From positions 4,588,001 through 4,652,000 of the forward strand of contig CP136062.1 in NCBI GenBank assembly GCA_032622095.1: a stretch of DNA of 64,000 nucleotides, in the 5' to 3' direction. Shown here piece after piece: positions 11,661 through 23,320 of this stretch. Source of the stretch: Siphonodentalium dalli (lineage: Eukaryota; Mollusca; Scaphopoda; Gadilida; Siphonodentaliidae). A program made the position numbers and the translations under genes. The notes under the pieces are model-generated. The model did not search any database. It was given only the letters and a program-made list of their open reading frames with translations, and had not been told where the DNA came from. Within the stretch, counting starts at the first letter, position 1. Each line of letters opens with the position of its first letter.

Positions 11661-12251
11661 ATATGACCATATAGCTAGCATTATTAATGAACCACAGCTA
11701 AACCACTGGCATAAGCTATGATATACTAGTACATGTATCTGTCTGTTTTAATCTTATAAAAAATAACTTCATAGATGTGTATTCCCATCAAATAGGATTC
11801 ACTTAGGCCTTATATCGTGGTATGATTATGATTCATTTCAATCCAGACATGCACAAGAGTTCATCGAAAGAGTGGGTCTTATAGCTAGCAACTCAGAGTA
11901 TAAATTAGGTCAATCATACATCAGGGCATGTGAGAAATCAGAGTCTAAATGCAAACAGACTATGAGCTCACCACCTTCGACTTAAAGCTTCAAACCAAAA
12001 AAAAAAAATTAAATGCCGTTCCTTTTGTACAAACTATTATACAATATAACTTCCCAACATCAAACTGAAACTAATCAAAAGTCATGACTGTTGGTTCTTG
12101 TCCTGAGGGGAGTATTTTACTGAAATGCACATATTGTCAATCCAATTAAGATGTATACTATACAAAGAAGCTTGTTGAAGAACCAACGCGTTCGATTTCC
12201 CGGGAAACAAACTGAAAGTGGGAAATTTATAGGAATTCTACCGGCGGTGTC
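11661..12251. other. Unassigned DNA
   Basis: No feature recognised. A short A-run lies at 11998-12008. Confidence 0.25.
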
Positions 12252-12345
12252 TAGGGCCCTGCGAATCGGGTGTTTTCATTTCGAATCTCGAATCAAATCA
12301 GGCGAACGATTCAAAATCGTATCTTGAATCGAATCATTGTTACGG
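12252..12345 (+). mobile_element. hAT-like left terminus
   Basis: Starts TAGGGCCCTGCGAATCGG, followed by repeated GAATC/GATTC words. The complement of 15700-15713 reads TAGGGACCTGCGA, and the subterminal GATTC-rich tract is also mirrored (15610-15713). The two ends could bound one 3.46-kb element, but the flanking 8 bp do not match, so they may be ends of different insertions. Confidence 0.5.
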
Positions 12346-12953
12346 AACCAATAGAGTTCGATCACACCGCTTCTGAGAATGTCCGAGCACTCTTTCACCT
12401 TTCACCCTGCCACTGTCGTTGGAATTGATGGCAGGGAAATTTCCAGGGCTGTTTTGATACCTGTTACAGGTATGGGCGCCCAAACTTGAGAAGCCTAAAT
12501 GACCCCAAACTCCTAGTGGACAGTATTGAGTCAACCTGAATTTTCAAGGCAATTCAACAATATGCGCTGTAAATAAACATCTGCAGTTGCAATACAGCCT
12601 TCATTTGCATGTTGAATTTTTAAATCAGAAATATTATGTCATATTTATAATATATTCATCTGTATCTGTGTTGGTTCGGTGTAGAAGCCGTATTTTAAAG
12701 TTATATTGGGATATCGGTACATCCTCTGCTGGAAACAGGTGCCCCCAAATTACATTGTATCTCTGGATTCTTCCCTGAATGATGGGTTAATGATTAAGGA
12801 TTGTCCGCACATGTGGTGTTGTTTTTAAAGAGCGTTTATATACACAAGTATAAATACGGCTCAATCGGTGTGCTCACTCAGTTGTATTTCTGCGCACTCC
12901 GTACTCAGTTGTCAGCGGTGACATCGACGTAAAATGTATGTTATGTATGGTCA
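12346..12953. other. Unassigned DNA
   Basis: No gene or repeat recognised; short frames on both strands are unsupported. Confidence 0.25.
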
Positions 12954-13315
12954 CAGAGGCGGAATGGGCCAACAAAACGGCCCGGGAAATTAATATAATA
13001 CCGGCCCATCTGTTCGGGGGGTGTCCACAGTCCACCTTGGGAACTTCCAACTGCACCCCCTCCCTTGAATCAGATGCAGACAAAATACATGTTTTTGCAT
13101 AATTCCATTTGCACCTCTGGCCTAATATCCTATATATTCCTAAACCTTGGGTCTATATATTCCCGTTATGAGACCATTCAGATATTTTTACCTGAAAAAA
13201 TTGCATAAATTCTAACATCTAGCGGTCTAACTCCAGACAAATGCATATGGCTACGGACAAGAGACCAGGACACATCGGTCTTTTCATGGTTGTTCGGCCT
13301 TGGGTGAGAAAATTT
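12954..13315 (+). repeat. Interspersed repeat A, copy 1
   Basis: Shares a long alignment with 16974-17062 plus 17719-18090: CGGCCCGGGAAATTAATATA, GTTCGGGGGGTGTCCA, CACCTTGGG, CATCTAGCGGTCTAACTCCA and GGCTACGGACAAGAGA in the same order. The left end CAGAGGCGGAATGGGCC resembles the CAGGGGCGGACTGG-type ends of some hAT MITEs, which is only suggestive. Confidence 0.7.
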
Positions 13316-13399
13316 TGAAAATTATACAAGAAAATCGCGAATCCTAGCATCTAGACTGGCATCAACTGAATAATTCCTATTTTGTTGTAAATTTCAATT

Positions 13400-13625
13400 G
13401 GGGGAGGGGCGCGTGAGAATTTTTTTTGGATTTACAGCTGGGCGTTACCGTTAAAATCTCGAGATTAACGGGGTCTTTACGTGGTGTTATATGATGCTGA
13501 CAAGTTCATTTAATGACAAAATTACGATTAGCCATTTGATTCGGCTGGTTAAACAACACATGTGGCGGCCCACGTCTGGAATTTTCCCGGTCTCCCGATC
13601 GACCAGTCCGCCTCTGATCCCACCC
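13400..13625 (+). repeat. Interspersed repeat B, copy 1
   Basis: Contains GAGATTAACGGGGTCTTTAC, GATGCTGACAAGTTCATTTA and GGTTAAACAACACATGTGGC in the same order as 19385-19640. A third, partial copy lies at 13930-14130. Confidence 0.75.
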
Positions 13626-13741
13626 ACCCCCCCCCCCCGAACGTCACATTATACCGTACTCACACGGGGAACCTGCAAACTTCACAATTTAGGTAACTTC
13701 TGTCTTTTCTCGCTGGTTTTCCGCTTCTCAGGTGTACCGTG

Positions 13742-13766
13742 ATATATATATATATATATATATATT
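13742..13766. repeat. (TA)n microsatellite
   Basis: About twelve TA dinucleotides without interruption. Confidence 0.95.
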
Positions 13767-13929
13767 GGCAGTGCACATTATCCGAAGTAAAACATTTTAC
13801 ATGTGGAATAATTTCCAAATCAATATATTCTTGTTTAGTGACAGTTCCAAATATGGTTACAATCGGGACAATCTCAGACGCCGTCGTAAAATGGAATTCA
13901 CTTCATGAATTTATGTGAGAAGAGTGCCA

Positions 13930-14130
13930 TCTTATTGGATACACGGCTGGTTAAACAACACATGTGGCGGTCCATGTCAGTCGGCCCAACCACATATACT
14001 AGTACCCCCCCCCCCCAAACCGTAAAAAAAACATCGGATTCTCGCTTGATAGAAAATCACGTGTAATTATAATTTTTACGGGCCTCCGGCCCATCATGAA
14101 ATTTTCCAGTCCGCCGATCAGCCAGTCCGC
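13930..14130 (+). repeat. Interspersed repeat B, partial copy 2
   Basis: Carries CGGCTGGTTAAACAACACAT, CGGCCCAACCACATATA, a C-run and CGGCCCATCA as in the 19.5-kb copy. The 5' half of the repeat is missing. Confidence 0.65.
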
Positions 14131-14134
14131 ATCT

Positions 14135-14360
14135 GTATGGTCAACTCAGGACAGGGAATATTTTGTCGGGTTATTTTGTCCACCCAACATGTCCTTGAAA
14201 CGGATACCCGCAAATGACCTTGGGCGATATTTCGGCATCAACGTGAAATTTGTTTGGTCAACTCGGGGCGTGGAATATTTTTGTCCGGTCAGATTGTCCA
14301 CCCGACGTGACCTTGACCTTGAAACGGGTACCCGCAAATGATATTTCGGGCATCAGTATG
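14135..14360 (+). repeat. Two-unit tandem repeat of about 130 bp
   Basis: GTCAACTCAGGACAGGGAAT...GGATACCCGCAAATGA is followed by GTCAACTCGGGGCGTGGAAT...GGGTACCCGCAAATGA, with TTTGTC, CCACCCGACGTGACCTTGA and ATATTTCGGCATCA aligned in both. Open frames here on both strands are products of the duplication. Confidence 0.7.
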
Positions 14361-14582
14361 CTGTCGGCGTGCATGTACAGGGTTACCTTGAAAAACTAAA
14401 ATTAATCAATCAACCAAAGCCATAGGACCAGTGGCGGGCTAATATGCTAGTATTCATATAAACTGATTTGGATATATGAAGTTCTAAACATACCGTAAGG
14501 TAATCAATTGAGTTCCGCATCTAGCGATCACGAACCATGTAAAGAATTTGCATAGTGTCGATACAGATTACAGATACATGTA

Positions 14583-15572
14583 CCCCGCTCGACAAAACAA
14601 GTGTCCATTGGCACCGTTGTGTATTTGCCATTCGGCCGCGGTGTCAGCGTTTGTAGCTGTGGTTAAAAGGCAAGTACACTTCGGCCGAATGGCAAGTACA
14701 GGTACACCATGGCTGAAAGGCAACTACAATGCGGCCAAATTGCATGTACACCGTGGTTATATTTATGTTTTGTAATTTGTATCATCTTTTTTCAGTTTAC
14801 AAAGAGATAAGCAATTTTTTTATTTACTCCCATTGACATAACTTTCAAGTTAGATTGTGTTCGTGTTATATGAGTTTCGTTTAAACCTAATTTAGCGACG
14901 AAAATATTGATCTTGGAAATAAAAGTATTACGATTTCAAACTACGCGCCATGTTTTTTACCTTCACCGGAGAAGACGCAGGTTGCAGGATGAACCGGAAG
15001 TTCAATTGATGCCTGCAATCTCTTCCATCGAACAATCTCACCCCCTATAAAAATACTTGACGCTTTATGAATCTTGTTTCTTCTCTTTTTTTCCAAATTG
15101 GTTATAGCGGGACTTCCTTTTGCATGTAACATGTTTTGTTCGCAACTCAATAATGTTCGTTGTAAACGGCCGTCGATAAAAGACACCCAACATGTGAGAT
15201 TTCAAGAACGGTAACTCGTAATGGCATAATTCGCCATTTTATGACTCCAGCCATAAATTCATTTATATTAAATAATTCAATGTGACTTTTATGATAGCCT
15301 GTTAACTGGAACGTTTTCAGTAGACATCGTCGACTCAAATACGTTATTTTAAAATATAATATTGATATTAGATCGCAATTGTTACCGGGAATTTATTGGA
15401 ATTGGCGTACAGTACCCCTTTAATGAACGTACACCGCTGCAATTACACCATGGCTGAATGGCAAGTACACTGCGGCCCAACTGTAGTTAGCCAGTGGAGA
15501 CGCAGTGTTGTTGCCTTTCGGCCGCGGTGGCCACGCTAAGCGCACGGTGGTTAAGTGGATACTAGTTATTTA
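14583..15572. mobile_element. TA-flanked MITE (family M), copy 2, split by an insertion
   Basis: The left end CCCGCTCGACAAAACAAGTG follows TA at 14581-14582. The family M interior runs to TTTTTTCAGTTTA at 14800, where other copies continue TTAATGAACGTAC. Here that continuation appears only at about 15420. The right end is worn (AAGTGGATACTAGTTATTT), so the end coordinate is approximate. Confidence 0.6.
14801..15419. mobile_element. ~620-bp insertion inside the family M copy
   Basis: This segment is absent at the equivalent point of the copies at 9248-9611 and 35020-35380. It begins CAAAGAGATAAGC and ends GTACCCCTTTAA. The complement of the right end (TTAAAGGGGTAC) shares only a weak AAAG-G-TA pattern with the left end. 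Its class is unknown. The short minus-strand frames inside have no recognised domain. Confidence 0.5.
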
Positions 15573-15609
15573 GACGCAAAAAACGAGACTACACCAAAGT
15601 AAATACCGA

Positions 15610-15713
15610 TTCAAAAATATCTGAATCAGTGGGTCGATTCGGTGTCGATCTTGAATCGGGTGCCCGATATCGACATCGAATCGAATCGATTCTCGTATAT
15701 TCGCAGGTCCCTA
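15610..15713 (-). mobile_element. hAT-like right terminus
   Basis: A GATTC/GAATC-rich subterminal tract ends in TTCGCAGGTCCCTA, complementary to the end at 12252. No 8-bp duplication matches the 12-kb side. Confidence 0.5.
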
Positions 15714-15716
15714 AGC

Positions 15717-15935
15717 CATTCAAAGTTTCAAAGAACTAGCTCAGACTGTGTAAAGTTAATAGTAAAGATACGGTACTACTGTACTGCCCTGCATGTAAGT
15801 AATCAACCAAGTACATGTAACTGGGATTATTTAATATGCGTTTATGACTGCAGTCAAACCATAACTCCAAAATAATTAACAGTTCTGTGACTGCATTATA
15901 TGCAGTTTAAAAAGAACCCTGGTTATATTCATTGA
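15717..15935 (+). repeat. Direct repeat D, copy 1
   Basis: About 219 bp aligned with 16122-16322. Shared words include TGTAAAGTTAATAGTAAA, TACTACTGTACTGCCCT, GACTGCAGTCAAACCATAAC and GTGACTGCATTATATGCAGT. It begins directly after the hAT-like terminus at 15713. Confidence 0.85.
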
Positions 15936-16121
15936 GAAATGTCATGTCAATTTAAACGAAACTCGATGAACGTCATCATGTACGGTAGCTTTCACTCACC
16001 CAAACAAGTACATATTGGTAATATGTCTAAGCATGAAGTATTACCTGTATATAACAGAACTGTATTATACAAAGCACAAAAAGAATGTATGGAATATTCA
16101 CTATATTGATGTACATACAGC

Positions 16122-16322
16122 TATTCAAACAACCAGCTCAGACTATGTAAAGTTAATAGTAAACATACTACTGTACTGCCCTACCAGTAAGTAATTGACC
16201 AAGTAACTGGGGTTATTTAATGTGAATTTATGACTGCAGTCAAACCATAACTCCATGATAATTAACAGTTATGTGACTGCATTATATGCAGTATTAAAAG
16301 AAACCGTGGTTATATTCATTGA
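16122..16322 (+). repeat. Direct repeat D, copy 2
   Basis: Same order of words as copy 1, with small deletions (201 against 219 bp) and scattered substitutions. Its start matches the first bases after the hAT-like end in copy 1, so the element boundary in copy 1 is probably real. Confidence 0.85.
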
Positions 16323-16973
16323 CGGCTGCTGATACAGTTACATACATGTACAGCTTGTCGCACTTGTACTGGAAGTTACTGTTTCATACCAGTTGATGTT
16401 TACATGCGTTTTAACCATGCACTCCTCTCAGTGGTTGTCTTGCATTTGATAGCCACATTTAAAGTCATTACCAAAAGTCTACCTGGCCCAGTGGGGTGCC
16501 AATCCGGTCCAGTGAGTCATTTACTCTGACAGGGCAGTACAGTGGGGCTTTTTTAACAATACACGGTTTGGACACGGTAAGATATGAGACGCGATACATG
16601 ATCAGCGATACAATATGAATTTGTGAAACATGATCAACAATACGATTAGTCGATACATGTCACTGTACACTAAATATCAGAACCAACATGTACTGGAGAT
16701 GGAGATGGAGTTCATGTTAAACTAAAATGCAGTTGTATACATGTACATGTAGTTATCTACATGTACATGTTAGATGAGCCAAATACACATACATGTACAT
16801 GTAATTAAGGATGTGCCCTATCCATGAATTTTCAAACAATGTCAATTTCTAAAAGTTAAACAAAATTGTCATGTACCATACCAGTACATGTACATTGTAG
16901 GTCACTAGATAGTTTGAAGGGAGGTATTTGCAAAAGAACATTGCATTATCCATCATTATCTACATGTAGCGTA
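16323..16973. other. Unassigned DNA rich in ACATGTACATGTA words
   Basis: No gene. ACATGTACATGT runs at 16738-16803 are the commonest simple word of this genome. A GATAC-rich stretch lies at 16580-16660. Confidence 0.3.
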
Positions 16974-18090
16974 TTCAGAGGCAGACTGGGCCAAAAAACC
17001 GGCCCGGGAAATTAATATAATACCGGCCCATCTGCACCGCCCCCCCCCCCTGGAATCAGAATTAGGGGTGCCACGATTAATCGTATAAAGCCGATAATCG
17101 ATTACCATTTCCATAGTCGAATAATCTCTGTTATTTCGGCCAATTTGGCCGGTTACTTCATGTGACTTTTTCATCTGACGTGTGTGTCGGATAATTGATC
17201 TGGAGGATTTATGTAAATGTTAGCCCAAACTACATTTCCAAGTAACGATGGTTTTGTTGTTTATTTCTGACGACGTGCTGGGTATTATTGAATACCGTGT
17301 TTGTTTTACAGTTTAACAACCTTTGGTCATGCATCAGAAAGAGTCTGACAACATGAGCATTCTGATACTTAGATATTACTAGTACAGTCTATCACTTATC
17401 GTGTGGTGACTGCTAAATGAAACTCACTATTTATTATAACCTTGACAATTTGACATCACCGAGATATGTGCTGGTATTGAATACGTGTACATTGTGCTCA
17501 TTAGTCATTACCGGTGGTTTATGGTGGACATTATTAGCATAAAAATTGCATCAGGCAAGTATTTTAATCAACAGATTCAACACCCACCCAATAGGCCATA
17601 TTACGGAATACGGTACATCCACTGTTGATATTAGGTACGATTAATCGATTATAAATCGATTATTGACAACCGATTATCGATTATCAAAATAAATAATCAT
17701 GGCACCTCTAATCAGAATCTGTTCAGGGGATGTCCACCTTGGGGAAACTCCAACTGCGCCCTTGAATCAGAATCTGTTCAGGGGGTGTCCACCTTGGGGA
17801 AATTCCAACTGCACCACCCCTCCCCCCTTGAATCAGGATCAGACCAAATACATGTTTTTGCATAATTCCATTTGGAGCCCCTTGCACCTCAGTGCTCTGG
17901 CCTAATATCATATATATTCATAAACCATGGTTCTATATATTGCCTGTATGAGACCATTCAGTTATTTTTACCTGAAAAATTGCATAAATTATAACATCTA
18001 GCGGTCTAACTCCAGATAAATGCACACGGCTACGGACAAGAGAACAGGACACATCGGGCTGTCCATGGTTTTTCGGCCCGGGGTGAGAAA
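16974..18090 (+). repeat. Interspersed repeat A, copy 2, interrupted by a hAT MITE
   Basis: The left part (16974-17062) matches repeat A up to TGGAATCAGAAT. The right part resumes at 17719 and continues to the CGGCCCGGGGTGAG word near 18075. The interruption is the hAT element at 17063-17710. A local duplication of the TTCAGGGG-TGTCCACCTTGG segment occurs at 17722 and 17775. Confidence 0.8.
17063..17710 (+). mobile_element. Intact hAT MITE with 8-bp target duplication
   Basis: 648 bp. The left end is TAGGGGTGCCACGATTAATC and the right end is the complement of TAGAGGTGCCATGATTAT. It is flanked by ATCAGAAT at 17055-17062 and again at 17711-17718, an exact 8-bp duplication as produced by hAT transposases. 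Subterminal regions carry repeated ATCGATTA and TAATCGAT words. No open frame of note, so it must have been mobilised in trans. A related truncated copy lies at 11438. Confidence 0.92.
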
Positions 18091-18990
18091 AATTTGGTGT
18101 GGATGTTCACAACTACACTGTATGAGGACATTAAATCGAGGGTTCCGTTGTTAAGTTCGGATTTTCCATTCTAGAGTTATTCATCTTTGTTTTAGTACTA
18201 GTATCTTGAAATGTTGGATTTTTAGTCCGTCTGGTGTCTGTTCATGGCATAACTTAAACAGTCGTGCTGGGATCTCAATGAAATTTTGTATGGATGTTCA
18301 CTACTACCAGGGCATTCAATAGAGTGTTCCATCGTTTTGTTCGGATTTTCCATTCTAGAGTTATTCATCTTTGTGTATCTGGAAATGTTGGCTTTTTGGT
18401 CTGTCTGGTGTCTATTCATATCGTAATTTCAATAGTTGTGCTGGGATCTCAATGAAATTTGGTATGGATGTTTACAACTATGAGGACATTAAAAAGAGGG
18501 TTCCATCGTTTTGTTCTGATTTTCCATTCTAGAGTTATACATCTTTGTTCATCTGGAAATGATGGCTTATTGGTCCATCTTGTGTCTGTTCATGTCGTAA
18601 CTTCAACAGGTGTGCTGGGATCTCAATGGAATTTTGTATGGATGTTCACTGCTATGAGGACATTCAACAGGGGGTTCCATTGTTCTGTTCCGCTTTTCCA
18701 TTATAGAGTTATTCATCTTTGTTTATCTGGAAATGTTGGCTGTTTGGTCCATCCGATGTCTGTTCAGCTCATAACTTGAACAGTAATGTTCGGATCTCAT
18801 GAAATTTTGTATGGATGTTCACCAATATGAGGACATTTACATGTAGTGGCACATTCAAATGTTTTTTGTTTGTTTTTTGTTCCATAGTTATTCATCTTTG
18901 TTTATATGGAAATGCTGATTTCTGGGTTCATATGTCTGAGTATATATAGCCATGATAAGTTATAGATGTGCCCACACTAGGCGGTATGCC
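18091..18990 (+). repeat. Tandem repeat, ~176-bp unit
   Basis: About five diverged units. TCTCAATGAAATTTTGTATG recurs near 18272, 18450, 18627 and 18797. Each is followed by GATGTTCAC, GAGGACATT, GAGGGTTCCAT, TTTTCCATTCTAGAGTTAT and TCATCTTTGT. The first unit is partial (18093). Long frames crossing it (for example 18459-18779) are repeat artefacts. Confidence 0.85.
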
Positions 18991-19384
18991 ACGAGTGGGT
19001 ATGCACCGGACGACAGTCCATCTCTTGTTATTTCAATACTATCAAATTATTCCTTATCTATCGGTATTTTAGAATAAGGTCGTTTCGTGTTGGGTTAGTT
19101 TTTATATATTTCCACAATAAATGTGTGGAATAATACAATATGACAATTTGCTAAATTCGATAGGGCACACGCGTAATGCCCCAGATTGTAAAAAGATGTG
19201 CTGTGGGCAAAGCGGATCATTCATACCATGACTAACTTCCGGCACACATGCGTAGATTAAGTGAATTTGGATAAATCTAATAAGATGGTCCGACAAAACT
19301 CGTGCCTTGTCGGAGCATATCCATAATTGAAAACTTTGAACGTTAGAAAAAACGCTATTTTAATTATTTGCAATAAATATGAGG
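18991..19384. other. Unassigned DNA
   Basis: No gene, repeat or regulatory element recognised. Confidence 0.25.
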
Positions 19385-19640
19385 TGTGCGTGAATTTTTT
19401 TTGGGATTTACAGCTGGGAGTTGCCGTAAAAACATCGAGATTAACGGGGTCTTTACGTGGTGTTATATGATGCTGACAAGTTCATTTAATGACAAAATTA
19501 CTATTAGCCAATTAGGCTGGTTAAACAACACATGTGGCGGCCCACATCGGTTTCATTTGCGGCCCAACCACATATACCCCCCACGGCCTCGGGCCCATCA
19601 GAATTTTTTCTGGTATCCCGATCGGCCAGTCCTCCTCTGA
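19385..19640 (+). repeat. Interspersed repeat B, copy 3
   Basis: Aligned with 13400-13625 across GAGATTAACGGGGTCTTTAC, GATGCTGACAAGTTCATTTA and GGTTAAACAACACATGTGGC, and with 13930-14130 across the C-run and GGGCCCATCA part. It is the most complete of the three. Confidence 0.75.
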
Positions 19641-21939
19641 GCTTGTTATCCCAACTACCCGGTAGGGTCAGTACTCGGTCTACTAAATGATAATTTTTTT
19701 AAATTAACTTGTAGGTTGCCTTCTTAACATGTATACGGTACTTGAGAAGTTAAGAGAACATTGCTGCATTTGCAGGTGTTGGTCTTATGCACATGCCCAT
19801 CTTCAGAACTTCTATTATTTCCCATATTGCGATAAACATGATGCAATACGATACATGTATTATTTGAAATGTACATGTATATCGGTACACTGGATTTACG
19901 ATGAATCTTTACTGACCGACAGTTTAGTAATGTACCGGTAGTACGGTAGATCTGTTATTGATCAATCTGATGAATATCCTAATATGTAATTAGCCTCCTG
20001 GCACATTAGTTATTTTTATAAAATCTTACTGCTAAATGTAATGTGCAAATATTGTATTGTTCCGAATTTAGTCAAGCGATCAGATGGCATCGTTCAAATA
20101 GTTCAGTGTTTGAGTGACTGACATTACATGAAAATATAAAGGCAAAATGCATTTAATATATTTTATTCCAATATACGGCACAGTAACATGTCAACTTATG
20201 TTATTGTGACTGACATTACACAAACCTTTCAAAGATACATGGCAACTGGATTTCAAATTTAATTTATAGAAGTGAATATATATATATGCATTGCTGATTT
20301 GTCTTACATACTAGTACATGTACATGTTACACTGACTTATTAACTCTCTTGATAAAATTACTATTTCTGCACAAACATAACAAAATATTTGGTGTCACGC
20401 TTGTACTGTAACAGTCTGTTGATCCCAGTGATCTGTTTTCAAACAAAGACAAAACAAATTGTTCAATTGTATCCAATGAACCTTATTTGTTCAAGTTATC
20501 AAGGGCGGATCTTGCGCTTAATATTGCTAACATACAACATGTACATGCATATACATGTATATACACAGCAGTTTACTTAATCTGACTCAAGTACAGTTAT
20601 TTCAACTGTGGATGAATGCATAGCCATGCAAGGGCGAAAACAACATCCTGTGATGTGTGGGCGCCCCACGTGGACTCTTTTCGCCATGCAGGGCACAATA
20701 ATTCTGTTGACATTTTGTTTCTGGGCGTCAATGTTTAGGCGCCCAAAGTTTTTCTATTAACATAGATATAGCAATTCTAACTGTGGTGTCAAATTTGTCA
20801 GCACAAATGCATGTTTTGAAGCCATGATTGAATTGAAATATGTATCCAATGCATATGGTCCACCCGGTGGCCCCGGGCCCATTTATTGTACAAATTGAAC
20901 TAGCTGTAAGCATGTACATGTAGCTGCATAATTATATTAGCTGACCAATTACATGTAGTAGTATTTTGAACATGTACATGTACATTTGTACCGGTAATCC
21001 GCAGTGTTGACACTGCCAAATATTTTGAGGACATACTAGTATCACTGGTGTGAAGCTACAGGACATTTAATCTGCATGCACGACTCTCCATATAGCATAC
21101 CGGGTACCGTATGGCCATGTTTATAGAGTACACTTGTGTGATGTACCCAGTCCTGGTGCAGCACTGGGTAGATTTTTTATCGCATTCCCTACCAATTACA
21201 TGTATTTTCATTGGAAATTGATATGCGAATACATTTAAAATCTAGTCTTGATTGACAGCTGTCTTGTTTCAATAGACGTCTGATAACAGCTGCGGGCATC
21301 TTGATATAAAATTAAGCTGAATAAGCTCCACCCCTCGACCGCGGTTTGTTAGGATGACATTAACTAACATGAACACTGACATGCGTGTTGATAGCACATT
21401 TTTCGTAAACAATGGAACTAAATTGAAAATCAAGATTAACTCTACTTGAAAACGAAATGATTCAAGGCTAAATCATAAAATTTAACCTCATTGAGTAAAA
21501 GCACAAGAAATGAGAGTCTGCGCGCTCCGTATATCAAGATAAATCGACCGAATTGATAGATGCACGATATTGGACAATAAACTGATTGATAACACAATCT
21601 ACATACATACATGTACATGTAATGATAGGCCTATATACATGTATATATATATATCTGTTGATTCGGTATGGTATTTATCTTTACAACGTAACAAGTCATA
21701 TTTATAGCTCTGTTAGTTGTGTTGTATGTGCACCGTTGGAAGGTATTTAATATCCTAAATATGTTAATGTTCTTGGGGTTGATGTTATTTCACAGTGTCT
21801 GTATCGTCCATATGATCCATTCGATTATTGTCCTCACAGTCTTGAAAAAATGCATATTTCTATTGAGACGTATTTGCTCTTATTGCATAAATTATCAAAT
21901 AAAAACAAATATACATTGGGTCATAACATTAATTATGAG
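19641..21939. other. Sparse region without recognised genes
   Basis: AT-rich with scattered ACATGTACATGT words (20310, 20955) and a short (TA)n near 21645. Frames of 60-97 codons (for example 21719-22012) have no domain and lie in AT-rich sequence. Confidence 0.3.
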
Positions 21940-22125
21940 CATTGAGCAGAGCCTGGTTGAAATGCTACGGTGTGGCGATTCATACTCGTCTGCGAGCTAC
22001 TGTCAGTACTGATGCCATATATGCATTGTTCTATTAATGGTTTGTATTTTGATGAGGTAAACTGCTCGTAACCTCCATTGTAGACAATTTCACACCAGGT
22101 TCTATTCATAAACTAATTAAAAATT
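21940..22125 (+). repeat. Interspersed repeat C, copy 1
   Basis: Aligned with 57490-57650: CAGAGCCTGGT-GAAATG, GTGTGGCGA-TCATACTCG, GAGCTAC, TTAA-GGTTTGTATT, AACCTCCA and ACCAGGTTCTATTCATAAAC in the same order. The two ends are imperfect inverted repeats built on CCTGGT and ACCAGG. Confidence 0.7.
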
Positions 22126-22919
22126 GGCATAAACAACTGTATTAAACAAATGTCTGTGCGAATGACTGGATCATTGACGACTCGGGCAGACATATACTGG
22201 GTAATCCTTTTGACAGCGTGTTCTGGGCCACAAACAATAGATATAACAAAACTTCAAAAAATGATATCTGGTCACACTGCGCGTTGATGGGTAGGTTTCT
22301 CGACTCGAATCAATTATTTGTTAACCCCGGAGTCAAAGAAATAGTAACTTATGACGGTCTGATCAGATTGCGTACCTGCCTTTAATGTTACACATATCTG
22401 CTGCACACATAACCACAAACAGCAGCATTGGGTGCGTTTTCAACGCTGAGATAACAGCTTTAAACGCCAGTAACCTTACATGTATATTTAGCACCCACTG
22501 GTGAGTGTTATTGACAATATATTGTGCATCTTAAAGGCATACATGTAACCTGGTTTTATTGTTTAATAGCATTACTATTGGCAGTTAATAATGTGATTGT
22601 GTTTAGTAGATTTTTTGGAATTTTGTTGGTTGCATGGGAAGACAACTTTGGTTTTCAAATTTTTAAAAACTTGAAAGCTCTGTATCAGTCTATGAGAACA
22701 AAATAATTGTTCATAACACTTTTAGAACTGTAGGTCTAGTTTGTTTTATTTATATATTAATGGAAAGCTTTTTCGACATTGATTTCAATTGATTACAAAT
22801 GTAAATAGAAATACTAAAGGGGCACACCAGGTTTGATATATTTTTCTTGTACTCTACATGAGATAAAAAGTTTATGTGTACCGGTACCTACATGTATACC
22901 ATAGTATGGTACACTTAGT
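22126..22919. other. Unassigned AT-rich DNA
   Basis: No recognised feature; a 60-codon frame at 22524-22706 is not supported. Confidence 0.25.
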
Positions 22920-23320
22920 GTCAATGTTTGGCCACTGGTCGTTCGTCCTTCCATCTGTACCGGGTACGTCTGTCTGTCCCTCCATAGACACTTTAGGCAT
23001 AATGCGATAACTCTAACATTTTCTATTTGATCGAAACCAAATTTTGTACAGTATATACCGGTATATAGGTTTCACAACCCAATATACAGTTCGAGTTCGA
23101 ATATGGGTTTGATCCAAGATTTTTTTTACAAAGTTATGGCCCTTTTTACTTAGAATTCACGCATGCTGCAAAAACTCACACATTTTTTTTATCTGATTGA
23201 CAACAAATTTGATATGTGAGATTGTCAGCCCAAAATACAGATCAAGTTCGAATATGGGTTTGATCCGATTTATTTTAAAGGAGTTATGTTTATCTTGAAT
23301 TTCCTCGCTCAATTTAACAG
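22920..23320 (+). repeat. Diverged repeat with GTTCGAATATGGGTTTGATC
   Basis: GTTCGAATATGGGTTTGATC occurs at about 23094 and 23248, each with a preceding ACCAAATTTTG- or ACAAATTTGATATG-type phrase and a following GTTATG. It is related to the array at 54895-55270. Two or three units of about 155 bp. Confidence 0.6.
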
